Shown here: positions 40,053 to 48,345 of the stretch, in pieces
Layout of the letters: each line of letters starts with the position of its first letter
How positions within the stretch are numbered: position 1 is the first letter of the stretch
Assembly: GCA_030426265.1 (NCBI GenBank)
Contig: JAUHYP010000001.1
Span: 1 to 64,000, forward strand
Direction: 5' to 3'
DNA length: 64,000 nt
Source of the DNA: Gammaproteobacteria bacterium
GTDB lineage: Bacteria; Pseudomonadota; Gammaproteobacteria; Xanthomonadales; SZUA-36
Notes under the pieces: generated by a model
Database searches by the model: none
Told to the model about the DNA's origin: nothing
What the model saw: the letters and a program-made list of their open reading frames with translations, nothing else
Translations under genes and position numbers: made by a program

Positions 40053-41555
40053 TCAGGAGGCGTTCCTGTCCCCGAAGTCGGCCATGATCACCCGCATTTC
40101 CTCGAGCCGGGCGGTCACCCGTGAGCGCTGGTAGTAGTCCAGGTCGTCCCGGTCCTGGAGCAGTTCGAGCTGTTCCATGGCCTGCTCGGGCTTGCCGGAC
40201 AGGAAATACGACTCGGCCAGGGCCTCCGCGGCGGCAATGTCGTTCCCTGCAATGGCGTTCGCGCGGGCCTGGAGTTCGTACAGCCGGGGGTTGTCGCCGC
40301 GCTTGAGCAATTGTGGACGAAGCACCTCCGTGGCCTTGCGGGCGTTTTCCGGGTCGCGTCCGCGCAACAGGCCCTCGGCGTAGAGCACGGCGATGGCGTG
40401 GTTGCCGGGGAAGCCGTGGTGGAGGTCGGCCAGTTCGGCCAGCGCGCGCGCCTCTTCGCCCGTTTCCAGGTCGAGCGAGGCCGCCTGCAGCAGGTAGGGC
40501 AGCTTGTAGGGATCCTGCGCCAGAAGGCCGTTCAACAGCTCGCGCGCCTCGTCGAATCGCCGCTGGCGCTGCAGCGCCACGGCCAGCCCGTACTGCAGGG
40601 CGCGCGAACGGGCCAGGGACTCGCCCTTCTGCAATGCATGCTCGAACCAGGCGACGGCCACTTCGGGTTTGGTTTCCAGCAGCGCCCGCAATCGCGCCTG
40701 GGCCAGGTAGAAGTCCAGGCCGTCGCCGGTTTCCGGCGTGGGCATGGAGGCCGCTCGCGCCTTGGCCTCGGCGATGCGGTTGGTCGTGACGGGGTGGGTG
40801 CGCAGGAACTCCGGCGGCGCCTCGCTGGTGGGGCGGTTGATGCGGTTGATGCGCTCGAAGAAGTCCGCCATGCCCTCCGGGTCGTAGCCCGCGCGGGACA
40901 GGGTGATGATGCCCATCCGGTCGGCCTCGGCCTCGTTGGCGCGGGTGTAGTTGATGTACATCTGCTGCTGCATGGCCGCGCCGCCCATCAGGGCCCCGGA
41001 AATGGCCTCGCCGCTGCCGCCGCCCGCCAGCACCAGGGCCAGCATGCCCAGGGCGATGGGAATGGTCATGGCCTGGGTGCTTTCCAGGCTGCGGTACAGG
41101 TGCAGCTGGGTGATGTGGGCGACCTCGTGGGCGAGCACCCCGGCCACCTCGTGCTCGTCCTCGGCGGCGAGGATCAGGCCCTTGTACAGGGCCACCACGC
41201 CACCCGGGGCGGCGAAGGCGTTGACCTGCTTTTCGTCGATCACCACGAAGTGGAAGGGCATGGTCGGCTTGTCGGAGTTGGCGACCAGCCGGAAGCCCAT
41301 GTCCGCGAAATAGTCGGCGATCAGCGGGTCCTCGACCATGACACCGAAGGCGCGCATCTGCATGAGGATGGCGCGGGCGTATTCACGCTCCTCGCCGTCG
41401 GAAAGGTAGTTGCCGGCCGAGTTGCCCAGGTCGGGCAGGGGGATGCGGGCATCCTGCTGCGCGATGGCCAGGCCGGTTCCCAGGCCCAGCAGGCCCGCCA
41501 GCAGGCCCCGCCGCAGGGTGCGGGCCATCGAATTGACGATGAAAATGCGTTCCAT
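40053..41555 (-). CDS. bepA: M48 metalloprotease with TPR repeats, BepA-like
   Basis: 500 residues. A signal peptide (MARTLRRGLLAGLLGLGTGL, ending IAQ) precedes the M48 protease domain, with the zinc motif in VLAHEVAHITQLHLYRSLES and the third ligand Glu in NEAEADRMGIITLSRAGYDP. Helical TPR repeats follow from about residue 290 (ARLRALLETKPEVAVAWFEH; YGLAVALQRQRRFDEARELL). BepA degrades or assists the assembly of stalled outer-membrane proteins such as LptD on the BAM complex. Translation may begin at 41555 or at the second in-frame ATG (41528), which gives a more usual signal peptide; neither has a strong ribosome site. Confidence 0.9.
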   Translation of the reverse strand: MERIFIVNSMARTLRRGLLAGLLGLGTGLAIAQQDARIPLPDLGNSAGNYLSDGEEREYARAILMQMRAFGVMVEDPLIADYFADMGFRLVANSDKPTMPFHFVVIDEKQVNAFAAPGGVVALYKGLILAAEDEHEVAGVLAHEVAHITQLHLYRSLESTQAMTIPIALGMLALVLAGGGSGEAISGALMGGAAMQQQMYINYTRANEAEADRMGIITLSRAGYDPEGMADFFERINRINRPTSEAPPEFLRTHPVTTNRIAEAKARAASMPTPETGDGLDFYLAQARLRALLETKPEVAVAWFEHALQKGESLARSRALQYGLAVALQRQRRFDEARELLNGLLAQDPYKLPYLLQAASLDLETGEEARALAELADLHHGFPGNHAIAVLYAEGLLRGRDPENARKATEVLRPQLLKRGDNPRLYELQARANAIAGNDIAAAEALAESYFLSGKPEQAMEQLELLQDRDDLDYYQRSRVTARLEEMRVIMADFGDRNAS

Positions 41556-41629
41556 GAGACTCGCTGGGACAACGGGGCGCGACGCCGGTTCAGCGCATCA
41601 GCGGGAATTCGGGTCGTGCTGATGGAGGC

Positions 41630-41900
41630 CAGGGCCTGTAAACACTACCCAAATGCCCGCTGCCATCGGCCATTTTTTCGGCTGGCAAGGCGGAGTGAGT
41701 GACGTGTAGCACCGCTACACGAACGAATGACAACGCCGCCAGGCGGGAAAATGGCCATGGCCCGAAGGGTTGCGACTGAAAAAGCGCCACTCCGCGTTGC
41801 TCGTCGTTCATTTGGAGTCACCAAACTTCACTCCTCGCGCCTTGATTGGCGCTTTTTCAGTCGCAACAGCAGGCGTTTGGGTAGTGTTTACAGGCCCTAG
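41630..41900. repeat. 271-bp nested inverted-repeat element
   Basis: The gene-free stretch 41556-41962 is largely this element. Outer arms of about 32 bp (41630-41662 and 41868-41900) are inverted repeats with about three mismatches, built on AGGGCCTGTAAACACTACCC. Inside, GTTGCGACTGAAAAAGCGCC (41769-41788) is perfectly inverted at 41848-41867. A third hairpin, GTGTAGC-ACC-GCTACAC, sits at 41704-41720, and GGCCATTTT/AAAATGGCC blocks pair around it. The whole can fold into a cruciform with two sub-arms. There is no convincing open frame. It looks like a MITE or a structured repeat; the function is unknown. Confidence 0.82.
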
Positions 41901-41949
41901 TCTAGCCCCTGCCCGCATCGCTGCCTACAGGCCGGGCGCCTGCCCGCGC

Positions 41950-41955
41950 TAGAAT
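41950..41955 (+). promoter_or_regulatory. -10 element of the tus operon
   Basis: TAGAAT lies 7 nt before the GTG start of tusD (41963). There is no Shine-Dalgarno sequence in between, so a leaderless or nearly leaderless transcript is suggested. Confidence 0.45.
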
Positions 41956-41962
41956 CCCCCGC

Positions 41963-42313
41963 GTGAAGATCGCACTCATGGTCACCGCGAGCCCCTGGGG
42001 CGGCAGCCTTGCCGCGACGGCGCTGCGTTTCGCCCGCGCCGCCGTGGCGGAGGGTCACGCGGTGGGCCCGGTCTACTTCCGTGGCGAGGGGGTGTACCAG
42101 GTGCTGTCCGGGCGCCAGGCCGATCCCGGGAGCGAGGACCTGTCGTCGGCCTGGCGGGCCCTCGCCGAATCGCAGGCGTTCGAATTGCTGCTGTGTTCCG
42201 CCGATGCCGCACGGCGCCTGCCGCCCGGCCCGGTCACTGCACCCTGGCGCGAAGCCGGGCTGGGGGAGTGGTTCGGATGCCTGGCGGACGCGGATCGCGT
42301 GGTGAGCTTCTGA
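41963..42313 (+). CDS. tusD: sulfurtransferase subunit TusD (DsrE-like)
   Basis: 116 residues with a GTG start; MKIALMVTASPWGG aligns with the first strand of TusD/DsrE. The nucleotide-like loop is followed by FARAAVAEGHAVGPVYFRGE, GVYQVLSG, and the active-site Cys in LLLCSADAARRLPPG. TusBCD relays persulfide sulfur from TusA to TusE for 2-thiouridine synthesis in tRNA; in sulfur oxidisers the related DsrEFH serves Dsr. Without other dsr genes here the tRNA role is more likely. It overlaps tusC by one base (TGATG). Confidence 0.88.
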   Translation: MKIALMVTASPWGGSLAATALRFARAAVAEGHAVGPVYFRGEGVYQVLSGRQADPGSEDLSSAWRALAESQAFELLLCSADAARRLPPGPVTAPWREAGLGEWFGCLADADRVVSF

Positions 42314-42675
42314 TGGCCCTCGAGCGGCTGGGGCTGGTGATTCGCAGCGCGCCCTGGGTGGGCCGAGCCGGCCGCGACGCGCTCGACCTGGCCCTGGCCG
42401 CCGCGACGCTGGACATCGCGCTCGACCTCTTTTTCATCGGCGACGGGGCGCTGCAACTGCTCGCGGACCGCGAGCCGGGTCCCGCGGGCCTGCCGCCCGG
42501 GTATCGGGCCTGGGCCAGCCTCCCGGACCTGGGCGAGGTGCGCTACCACGTGGACGCCGATCAATGGGCGGCCCTGGAATCGTCCGGCGCCCGCTGCCTG
42601 ATCGAAGCCCATCGCGTTCCGGCGGCGGACATGCCCGCCCTGCAGGCAGCCTGCGACTGCCTGCTGGTGGCCTGA
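42313..42675 (+). CDS. tusC: sulfurtransferase subunit TusC (DsrF-like)
   Basis: 120 residues. LGLVIRSAPWVGRAGRDALD, then LALAAATLDIALDLFFIGDG, is the TusC/DsrF pattern: a first strand, a helix after a small-residue turn, then a strand ending FF-x-GDG. The C-terminus contains LIEAHRVPAADMPALQAACD. It is the structural partner of TusB and TusD in the hexamer. The start codon is joined to the tusD stop. Confidence 0.87.
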   Translation: MALERLGLVIRSAPWVGRAGRDALDLALAAATLDIALDLFFIGDGALQLLADREPGPAGLPPGYRAWASLPDLGEVRYHVDADQWAALESSGARCLIEAHRVPAADMPALQAACDCLLVA

Positions 42676-42685
42676 GGCCCGTCCC

Positions 42686-42952
42686 TTGGCGTCGAGACTT
42701 CACCTTTTGATGAACCCCTCCGCGCTGGCCGACTGCCGCTCCCAGCAGGCGCCGGGCGACGTGGTGGTCCTGCTCGACCGCGGGTTGGAGTTGCTGGCGG
42801 ACGCCGCGTCGCTCGAAGGCCTGGACCCGCTCGTATCCGGGGTGGACCGACGGGCGCGGGGCCTGCCCCTGCCGTCGGGTTGCGAGGACGTGGAGGACGC
42901 CGGCGTGGTGGACCTGGTCACGCGGCATACACGGGTGCTCAGCTGGACGTGA
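42686..42952 (+). CDS. tusB: sulfurtransferase subunit TusB (DsrH-like)
   Basis: 88 residues, a usual TusB size. LHLLMNPSALADCRSQQAPG then DVVVLLDRGLELLADA is the TusB/DsrH fold start, and the end DVEDAGVVDLVTRHTRVLSW matches the family's C-terminal helix-strand. Start assigned to TTG 42686, because the first strand (RLHLL) needs it; the ATG at 42710 would cut the strand. It overlaps tusE by 4 bp (GTGA). Confidence 0.8.
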   Translation: MASRLHLLMNPSALADCRSQQAPGDVVVLLDRGLELLADAASLEGLDPLVSGVDRRARGLPLPSGCEDVEDAGVVDLVTRHTRVLSWT

Positions 42953-43290
42953 GCGATTCGCTGGCACTGCCGGACGGGCGTCGCCTGGCCCTGGACGCCG
43001 AGGGCTATCTGGCGGACTGGACGCAGTGGTCGCGAGAGGCCGCGACGGCCTTCGCGCTCGAAGACGAGGTCGAACTGGGCGCCGACCACTGGGCGGTGAT
43101 CGACCTCCTGCGCGACTACTACGCCGAGTACGAGATCGCCCCGCCCATGCGCGCCCTGCTCAAGCTCCTGCGCGCCCGCCTGGGCGACGAGGCCCTGGAC
43201 AGCCGGCGGCTCTATCGCCTGTTTCCACAAGGCCCCGCGAAGCAGGCCTGCCGCTACGCGGGCCTGCCGCGACCGGTGTCCTGTATCTGA
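42949..43290 (+). CDS. tusE: sulfurtransferase TusE (DsrC family)
   Basis: 113 residues with a GTG start. LPDGRRLALDAEGYLADWTQ, WAVIDLLRDYYAEYEIAPPM, and the C-terminal arm SRRLYRLFPQGPAKQACRYA, GLPRPVSCI follow the DsrC/TusE pattern with the penultimate catalytic Cys. The second Cys of true DsrC (ten residues before the last) is near in ACRYAGLP, so a DsrC-like arm cannot be excluded. The normal role is handing sulfur to MnmA for tRNA wobble uridine thiolation. Confidence 0.87.
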   Translation: MSDSLALPDGRRLALDAEGYLADWTQWSREAATAFALEDEVELGADHWAVIDLLRDYYAEYEIAPPMRALLKLLRARLGDEALDSRRLYRLFPQGPAKQACRYAGLPRPVSCI

Positions 43291-43308
43291 AGATGCATGG
43301 GACTCGGG

Positions 43309-43367
43309 TATAATGCCCGGCTTTTCCACCCGGCCCGAGGGCCGGTGACGCAGGAGTTCCCAGCGAC
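43309..43367 (+). promoter_or_regulatory. promoter -10 and leader hairpin of the isocitrate dehydrogenase gene
   Basis: TATAAT (43309-43314) is a perfect -10 with a poor -35. The 5' leader contains a stem of CCGGCCC and GGGCCGG (about 43331-43346), followed by AGGAG 11 nt before the ATG at 43368. The stem may simply stabilise the leader. Confidence 0.5.
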
Positions 43368-44378
43368 ATGGCGACCCCCATCACGGTCATCCCGGGCGAC
43401 GGTATCGGCCCGGAAATCATGAAGGCCACCCTCCGCGTGCTCGACGCGGTGGACGCGGGCCTCGAATACGAATACGCCGAAGCGGGCCTCGCCGCGCTCG
43501 ACAGCAGCGGCGACCTGATTCCCGACGCGACGCTGCAGTCCATCGCGCGCAACCGCGTGTGCCTGAAAGGGCCGCTGACCACGCCCGTCGGCAAGGGCTT
43601 CCGGTCCATCAACGTGACCCTGCGCAAGGAGTTCGATCTCTACGCCAACGTCCGCCCGGTCGTCACCCTGCCGGGCACCAAGTCGCACTACGAGAACATC
43701 GACATCATCACGGTGCGCGAGAACACCCAGGGCGCCTACCTGGCCGCCGACGCGCGCCTGCTGGACGACGGCCAGACCGCCGAGTCCAAGATGGTCGTGA
43801 CCCGAGCCGGATGCGAGCGCATCACTCGCTACGCCTTCGAGCTGGCGCGCCGCGAGGGCCGCCGCAAGGTGACCATCGTGCACAAGGCCAACATCCTGAA
43901 AATGGTCTCCGGCATGTTCCTGGACGTGGCCCGCGAAGTGGCCGCCGATTACCCGGACATCGACAGCGGCGAGATGATCGTGGACGCCTGCTGCATGAAG
44001 CTGGTGATGAATCCCTGGGAATTCGACGTCATCGTGACGACCAACCTGTTCGGCGACATCATTTCCGACCTCTGCGCCGGCCTCGTCGGCGGCCTGGGCC
44101 TGGCGCCCGGCGCCAACATCGGCGAGAACGCCGCCATGTTCGAGGCGGTGCACGGTTCGGCGCCGGACATCGCGGGGCAGGGCATCGCGAATCCCTGCGC
44201 GCTGATGCTGGCATCGGCCCAGATGCTGTCCCACCTGGGGATGGAGGACAAGGCGCGCGCCGTGCGCGAGGCCATCCGCGCGACCCTGGAAGCGCGGGAC
44301 CGCACCACGCCCGATGTCGGCGGCGAAGGCAACACGGCCAGCATGGCCGACGCCATCGTCGAACGCCTCACCGCCTGA
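43368..44378 (+). CDS. icd: NAD-dependent isocitrate dehydrogenase
   Basis: 336 residues. The decarboxylating dehydrogenase fold starts ITVIPGDGIGPEIMKATLRV. Substrate residues are seen in SINVTLRKEFDLYANVRPVV and ITVRENTQGAYLA; the Mg-binding Asp pair in VTTNLFGDIISDLCAGLVGG; and the nucleotide loop in FEAVHGSAPDIAGQGIANP, where Asp after APD-I rather than Lys/Tyr fits NAD. The short length (about 335) is that of the NAD-linked or homoisocitrate-type branch rather than the 415-residue NADP enzyme of E. coli. 3-Isopropylmalate dehydrogenase was considered but the N-terminal SxNVxLRK motif favours isocitrate. Confidence 0.9.
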   Translation: MATPITVIPGDGIGPEIMKATLRVLDAVDAGLEYEYAEAGLAALDSSGDLIPDATLQSIARNRVCLKGPLTTPVGKGFRSINVTLRKEFDLYANVRPVVTLPGTKSHYENIDIITVRENTQGAYLAADARLLDDGQTAESKMVVTRAGCERITRYAFELARREGRRKVTIVHKANILKMVSGMFLDVAREVAADYPDIDSGEMIVDACCMKLVMNPWEFDVIVTTNLFGDIISDLCAGLVGGLGLAPGANIGENAAMFEAVHGSAPDIAGQGIANPCALMLASAQMLSHLGMEDKARAVREAIRATLEARDRTTPDVGGEGNTASMADAIVERLTA

Positions 44379-44508
44379 GCGCCGGCCAGGTGTTGCGCGC
44401 ACGCAACAAAACCCCGGTGAATGCCCGTCATTTCATTGACTTGCTGTGGTATTCCTGCCAATATCGCGCCTGGACGGTTCCCAGGGACGAGTGAGGCGTT
44501 CCGGTCTG

Positions 44509-45702
44509 ATGAAGTTGCAAACCTTGAAAGCGGCATTGTTGGCAGCGGGCATGGCCCCGGGGCTCGCGGCTGCGCAACTTCCGGGCCTCCCCGTCACCGG
44601 CTTTGCCGCCGGCGGCACGGGTCTCACGCCCTTCTGGGTCATGGGCTTCGAGCTCGGGCCGTGGCAGGACTACCTCGCCCGCGAGCTCACGCCGGACTAC
44701 ATGGTCGACCCGGACCTTCCACCCCTGCACATTTCCTGGCTGCAACCCGAGATGGTGGCCATCCTGCCGGCCTTCGCCGATGGCCTGGTGAAGGAACCGC
44801 GCACCTGGACCCGTTTCGAGCTGGAATTCCAGTACCTCGACGCCTTCAACGCGCCGGCCGGCGAATCCAGCCTGTTCGCGCCGGGCCTGGGCTTCGAGCG
44901 TGAACTGCTGGCGCCCGGCGTGTTCCACGCGCTGGACGAGCACAACATCCTGGGCGTCGAGGCCATCCTGGCGCACCAGAGCTACGGCACCGCCAGCCTG
45001 GGCATGCACACCCTGGCCGCCGGCCCGACGATGATGTCCGCGCCCCAGGCCTACTACCACCAGCCCTACCAGGAATCCTCGTACGGCACCGGCGTGCGCC
45101 TGAACCTGTCGAGCGCCGTGGCCAATCGCGTGACCGTGGGCGCCGGCTTCCAGTCGCGCATCGACATGGAGGAGTTCGCCCACTACCGCGGTGTGTACTC
45201 CAACCCGGCGGATTTCGACATCCCGGCCCGCGCCAGCCTCGGCGTCGCCTTCCAGGCCAACGCCCAATCGAGCCTGGACCTGTCCGTCGAGCGGGTGATG
45301 TACAGCGAGGTCGCCGGCTTCCAGAGCCGCTACCTGCCGGACCGCTTCCTGTCCCTGCTGGGCGACTCCACCAGCCCGTCCTTCACCTGGGACGACCTGA
45401 CGGTCTTCAAGCTGGGCTACACCTGGGACAACGGCACCGACACCCAGTGGCGCGCCGAAGTGAGCTCCCGTTCGACGCCCGCCCCGAGCGCGGCCTCGCT
45501 GGAGCAGGCGCTGGCCGACGAGATCGCCGATCACGCCATGCTGCTGGGCTACAGCCGCCGGACCGGCGAATTCAGCCGCTTCAACCTGAACGCGGCCTAC
45601 GCGCCGGCGGACTACCTGTTCGGTGGCAACGTGCTGGGCGTGGCCAGCGAGGACCTGGGCCAGGACCTGGAACTCGAAGCCGTCTGGACCCTGGACTTCT
45701 GA
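44509..45702 (+). CDS. outer-membrane beta-barrel protein, possibly FadL/OmpP1-like
   Basis: 397 residues. Signal peptide MKLQTLKAALLAAGMAPGLA, ending AAAQ. The mature part alternates short polar and aromatic strands throughout and ends ELEAVWTLDF, a C-terminal Phe as BAM requires. YGTGVRLNLSSAVANRVTVG, then AGFQSRIDMEEFAHYRGVYS, PADFDIPARASLGVAFQANA and RWHAEVS-like strands recall OmpP1/FadL porins, but a firm family call is not possible by eye. It is monocistronic, between the dehydrogenase and a PerM-type gene. Confidence 0.7.
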   Translation: MKLQTLKAALLAAGMAPGLAAAQLPGLPVTGFAAGGTGLTPFWVMGFELGPWQDYLARELTPDYMVDPDLPPLHISWLQPEMVAILPAFADGLVKEPRTWTRFELEFQYLDAFNAPAGESSLFAPGLGFERELLAPGVFHALDEHNILGVEAILAHQSYGTASLGMHTLAAGPTMMSAPQAYYHQPYQESSYGTGVRLNLSSAVANRVTVGAGFQSRIDMEEFAHYRGVYSNPADFDIPARASLGVAFQANAQSSLDLSVERVMYSEVAGFQSRYLPDRFLSLLGDSTSPSFTWDDLTVFKLGYTWDNGTDTQWRAEVSSRSTPAPSAASLEQALADEIADHAMLLGYSRRTGEFSRFNLNAAYAPADYLFGGNVLGVASEDLGQDLELEAVWTLDF

Positions 45703-45790
45703 GCATTTCGCTCCGCCGCGGCGCCCGGCCGCCGGCGCGTGATCGCCAGCGCCTTCCCCAATCCCCCACCTCGAGCATCTGGCCGACCCC

Positions 45791-46915
45791 ATGGACGTGC
45801 TGAAAGCCTGGTTCCGCCGGACGTTTTCCGATCCCCAGGTGGTCATCCTCGGGCTGATCCTGGCCGGCATCATCCTGTTCTTCCTGGGCTTCGGCGCGAT
45901 GCTGTGGCCGGTGCTGGCGAGCATCGTGGTCGCCTACCTGCTGGAGGCGGGGGTCGCCTTGCTGGAGCGCGTCGGCCTGCCGCGGGTGCCGTCCGTGCTG
46001 GTGGTGTTCCTGCTGTTCCTCGCGAGCCTGGTGTTCCTGATCTTCGGCCTGGCGCCGATCCTCTCGCGCCAGCTCACCCAGCTGGTCACCAGCCTGCCCA
46101 CCTGGGTCGCCCAGGGCCAGGAGTTGGTGGCCGAACTGCCACGCCGCTATCCGCAGGCCTTCTCGGAGGCCCAGATCAAGGCGGTCACCGACAACATGAG
46201 TGCCGAACTGGCCACCGTCGGGCAGCAGTTGCTGGGCTGGTCCCTGGCCTCGGTGGTCAATATCGCGGCGCTGATCGTGTTGCTGGTGCTGATCCCGGTG
46301 CTGGTCTACTTCCTGCTCATGGACAAGGACAAACTCATCGCCTGGTTCACGGGCTACCTGCCCAGTAACCGCAGCCTGGTGAGCGCCATCTGGGCGGATG
46401 TGGAGCGGCAGATCGCCAACTACGTGCGCGGCAAGGTGCTGGAAATCCTGATCGTCGGCGCCGTGAGCTACGTGACCTTCATCGTGCTGGGACTGCAATA
46501 CGCGGCCCTGCTCGCCGTGGTCGTGGGCTTCTCCGTGCTGATCCCCTACGTCGGCGCCTTCTCGGCGACCGTGCCGGTCGCCCTGGTGGCCTTCTTCCAG
46601 TTCGGCTGGGGCTGGGAATTCGGCAGCGTGATCATCGCCTACACCATCATCCAGATCCTGGACGGCAACGTGCTGGTGCCGCTGATCTTCTCCGAAGCGG
46701 TGAACCTGCACCCCATCGCCATCATCGTGGCCATCCTGATCTTCGGGGGGCTGTGGGGCTTCTGGGGGGTGTTCTTCGCCATTCCGCTGGCGACGGTGGT
46801 CAATGCCGTGCTCGAGGCCTGGCCCCGGCACCACCATCCGGAGGAAGCGCCGGCCGCCGCGTCAGCGGTGGAGGCCGGCGACGGGGAAGCGCCTCAGAGC
46901 ACTTCGGACGCGTAA
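45791..46915 (+). CDS. AI-2E/PerM family membrane transporter
   Basis: 374 residues with about eight membrane helices. FLGFGAMLWPVLASIVVAYL near the N-terminus, an amphipathic cytoplasmic or periplasmic region (LSRQLTQLVTSLPTWVAQGQ), and the C-terminal block IPYVGAFSATVPVALVAFFQ, IQILDGNVLVPLIFSEAVNL, PIAIIVAILIFGGLWGFWGV are typical. Members include AI-2 exporter TqsA and Na/H antiporters; the substrate here is unknown. The 3' end overlaps the convergent phoH gene by 22 bp. Confidence 0.88.
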   Translation: MDVLKAWFRRTFSDPQVVILGLILAGIILFFLGFGAMLWPVLASIVVAYLLEAGVALLERVGLPRVPSVLVVFLLFLASLVFLIFGLAPILSRQLTQLVTSLPTWVAQGQELVAELPRRYPQAFSEAQIKAVTDNMSAELATVGQQLLGWSLASVVNIAALIVLLVLIPVLVYFLLMDKDKLIAWFTGYLPSNRSLVSAIWADVERQIANYVRGKVLEILIVGAVSYVTFIVLGLQYAALLAVVVGFSVLIPYVGAFSATVPVALVAFFQFGWGWEFGSVIIAYTIIQILDGNVLVPLIFSEAVNLHPIAIIVAILIFGGLWGFWGVFFAIPLATVVNAVLEAWPRHHHPEEAPAAASAVEAGDGEAPQSTSDA

Positions 46916-48345
46916 TCGGCCAGGCGTGAGCGTTCACCGCGCCGCAGCGTGATGTGCGCGCCGTGGCCCCAGGACTTGAACCGGTCGACCGCGAAGGTCA
47001 GCCCCGAGGTGGTTTCCGTCAGGTAGGGCGTGTCGATCTGCCCCACGTTGCCCAGGCAGATCATCTTCGTTCCCGGGCCCGCGCGCGTGAGCAGGGCCTT
47101 CATCTGCTTGGGCGTGATGTTCTGCGCCTCGTCGATGATCACGTAGCGGTTGATGAAGGTACGCCCGCGCATGAAGTTCAGGGAGCGCACCTTGACCCGG
47201 TTGGCGAGCAGGTCGTTGGTCGCCGCGCGTCCCCACTCACCGCCCTCCTGGGGCTGTGTGAGCACTTCGAGGTTGTCGGTCAGGGCGCCCATCCAGGGCG
47301 TCATCTTTTCCTCTTCCGTACCCGGCAGGAAGCCGATGTCCTCGCCGATGGACACGGTGGCGCGGGTCACGATGATCTCGGTGTAGCGCTTTTCGTCCAG
47401 CGTCTGGGCCAGGCCGGCGGCCAGGGTGAGCAGGGTCTTGCCCGTGCCGGCGGTGCCCATGAGCGTGACGAAGTCGATCTGCGGGTCCATGAGCAGGTTG
47501 AGGGCGAAATTCTGCTCCGGGTTGCGGGCCTGGATGCCCCAGACGTTGCGGTTGCCGTGCTGGTAGTCGTTGATCAGGCGCAGGACCACGCTGTCGTCGC
47601 GCACTTCCTGCACGATGCCCTCGACGCTCTCGCCCTCGCCGATCACCACGCACTGGTTGGGGAACCAGTCGTCCCCCTCCGTGCGCGCTACCCGGTAATA
47701 GGTGCTGCCGTTCTCGGTCCAGGACTCCAGGTCCGGGTGCCGCTCCCAGAAATCCTCGCCCTCCTGGCGCAGGCCCTTGTACAGCAGGCTCAGGTCGTCC
47801 AGGGCGCGGTCGTTGAAATAGTCCTCCGCCCGGGCGCCGAGGATGGCCGCCTTGATGCGCAGGTTGATGTCCTTCGACACCAGGATGACTTCGCGGTCGT
47901 CGAGTTCCTCGCGCAGCGACATCACCGTGCTGAGGATCTCGTTGTCGGCGAAGGAGCCGTCGCGCAACAGGCTGGAATGGGTCTGCGGCATGCTGGTCTG
48001 GAAGAACAGGCGCCCGTGGCCGATGGCCAGGTCCAGTCCGTCCGGGACCTTCAGTTCCAGCCCGTTCTCCAGTTCGTCGCTCTTGTGGGCCATGAGTTCG
48101 CCGATGAAGCGGCTCACCTGGCGGACGTTGCGCGAGACTTCCGACATGCCTTTTTTCGCCGCGTCGAGTTCCTCGAGGACCATCATCGGCAGAAAGACAT
48201 CGTGTTCCTCGAAGCGGAACAGGGCGGTCGGGTCGTGCATCAACACGTTGGTGTCGAGCACGTAAAGGCGTTTTTTCTTGCCCATCGTTTCCTTCGTGGG
48301 TTCCTCGACGGCCGGCGTGAGCTGCACCGGTTCAACCGAGCTCAC
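46894..48345 (-). CDS. PhoH-family PIN-ATPase (PhoH2 type)
   Basis: 483 residues. A PIN nuclease domain (YVLDTNVLMHDPTALFRFEE, with conserved Asp; VILVSKDINLRIKAAILGAR) is fused to a PhoH RecA-like ATPase: VTLMGTAGTGKTLLTLAAGL (Walker A), IVTRATVSIGEDIGFLPGTE, YVIIDEAQNITPKQMKALLT (Walker B), MICLGNVGQIDTPYLTETTS. PhoH2 proteins are ATP-dependent RNA helicase-ribonucleases. The GTG at 48345 has GGAGG seven nt upstream and is preferred over the internal ATG (48285). It overlaps bcp by 14 bp. The E. coli phoH gene belongs to the Pho regulon; I saw no Pho box here. Confidence 0.9.
   Translation of the reverse strand: MSSVEPVQLTPAVEEPTKETMGKKKRLYVLDTNVLMHDPTALFRFEEHDVFLPMMVLEELDAAKKGMSEVSRNVRQVSRFIGELMAHKSDELENGLELKVPDGLDLAIGHGRLFFQTSMPQTHSSLLRDGSFADNEILSTVMSLREELDDREVILVSKDINLRIKAAILGARAEDYFNDRALDDLSLLYKGLRQEGEDFWERHPDLESWTENGSTYYRVARTEGDDWFPNQCVVIGEGESVEGIVQEVRDDSVVLRLINDYQHGNRNVWGIQARNPEQNFALNLLMDPQIDFVTLMGTAGTGKTLLTLAAGLAQTLDEKRYTEIIVTRATVSIGEDIGFLPGTEEEKMTPWMGALTDNLEVLTQPQEGGEWGRAATNDLLANRVKVRSLNFMRGRTFINRYVIIDEAQNITPKQMKALLTRAGPGTKMICLGNVGQIDTPYLTETTSGLTFAVDRFKSWGHGAHITLRRGERSRLADYASEVL

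Noticed and set aside
41963-43290. Sulfur-oxidation dsrEFHC cluster
   Set aside because: Only the TusDCB-TusE set is present, with no dsrAB, dsrMKJOP or other dsr genes nearby, so the tRNA-thiolation role is the simpler reading.
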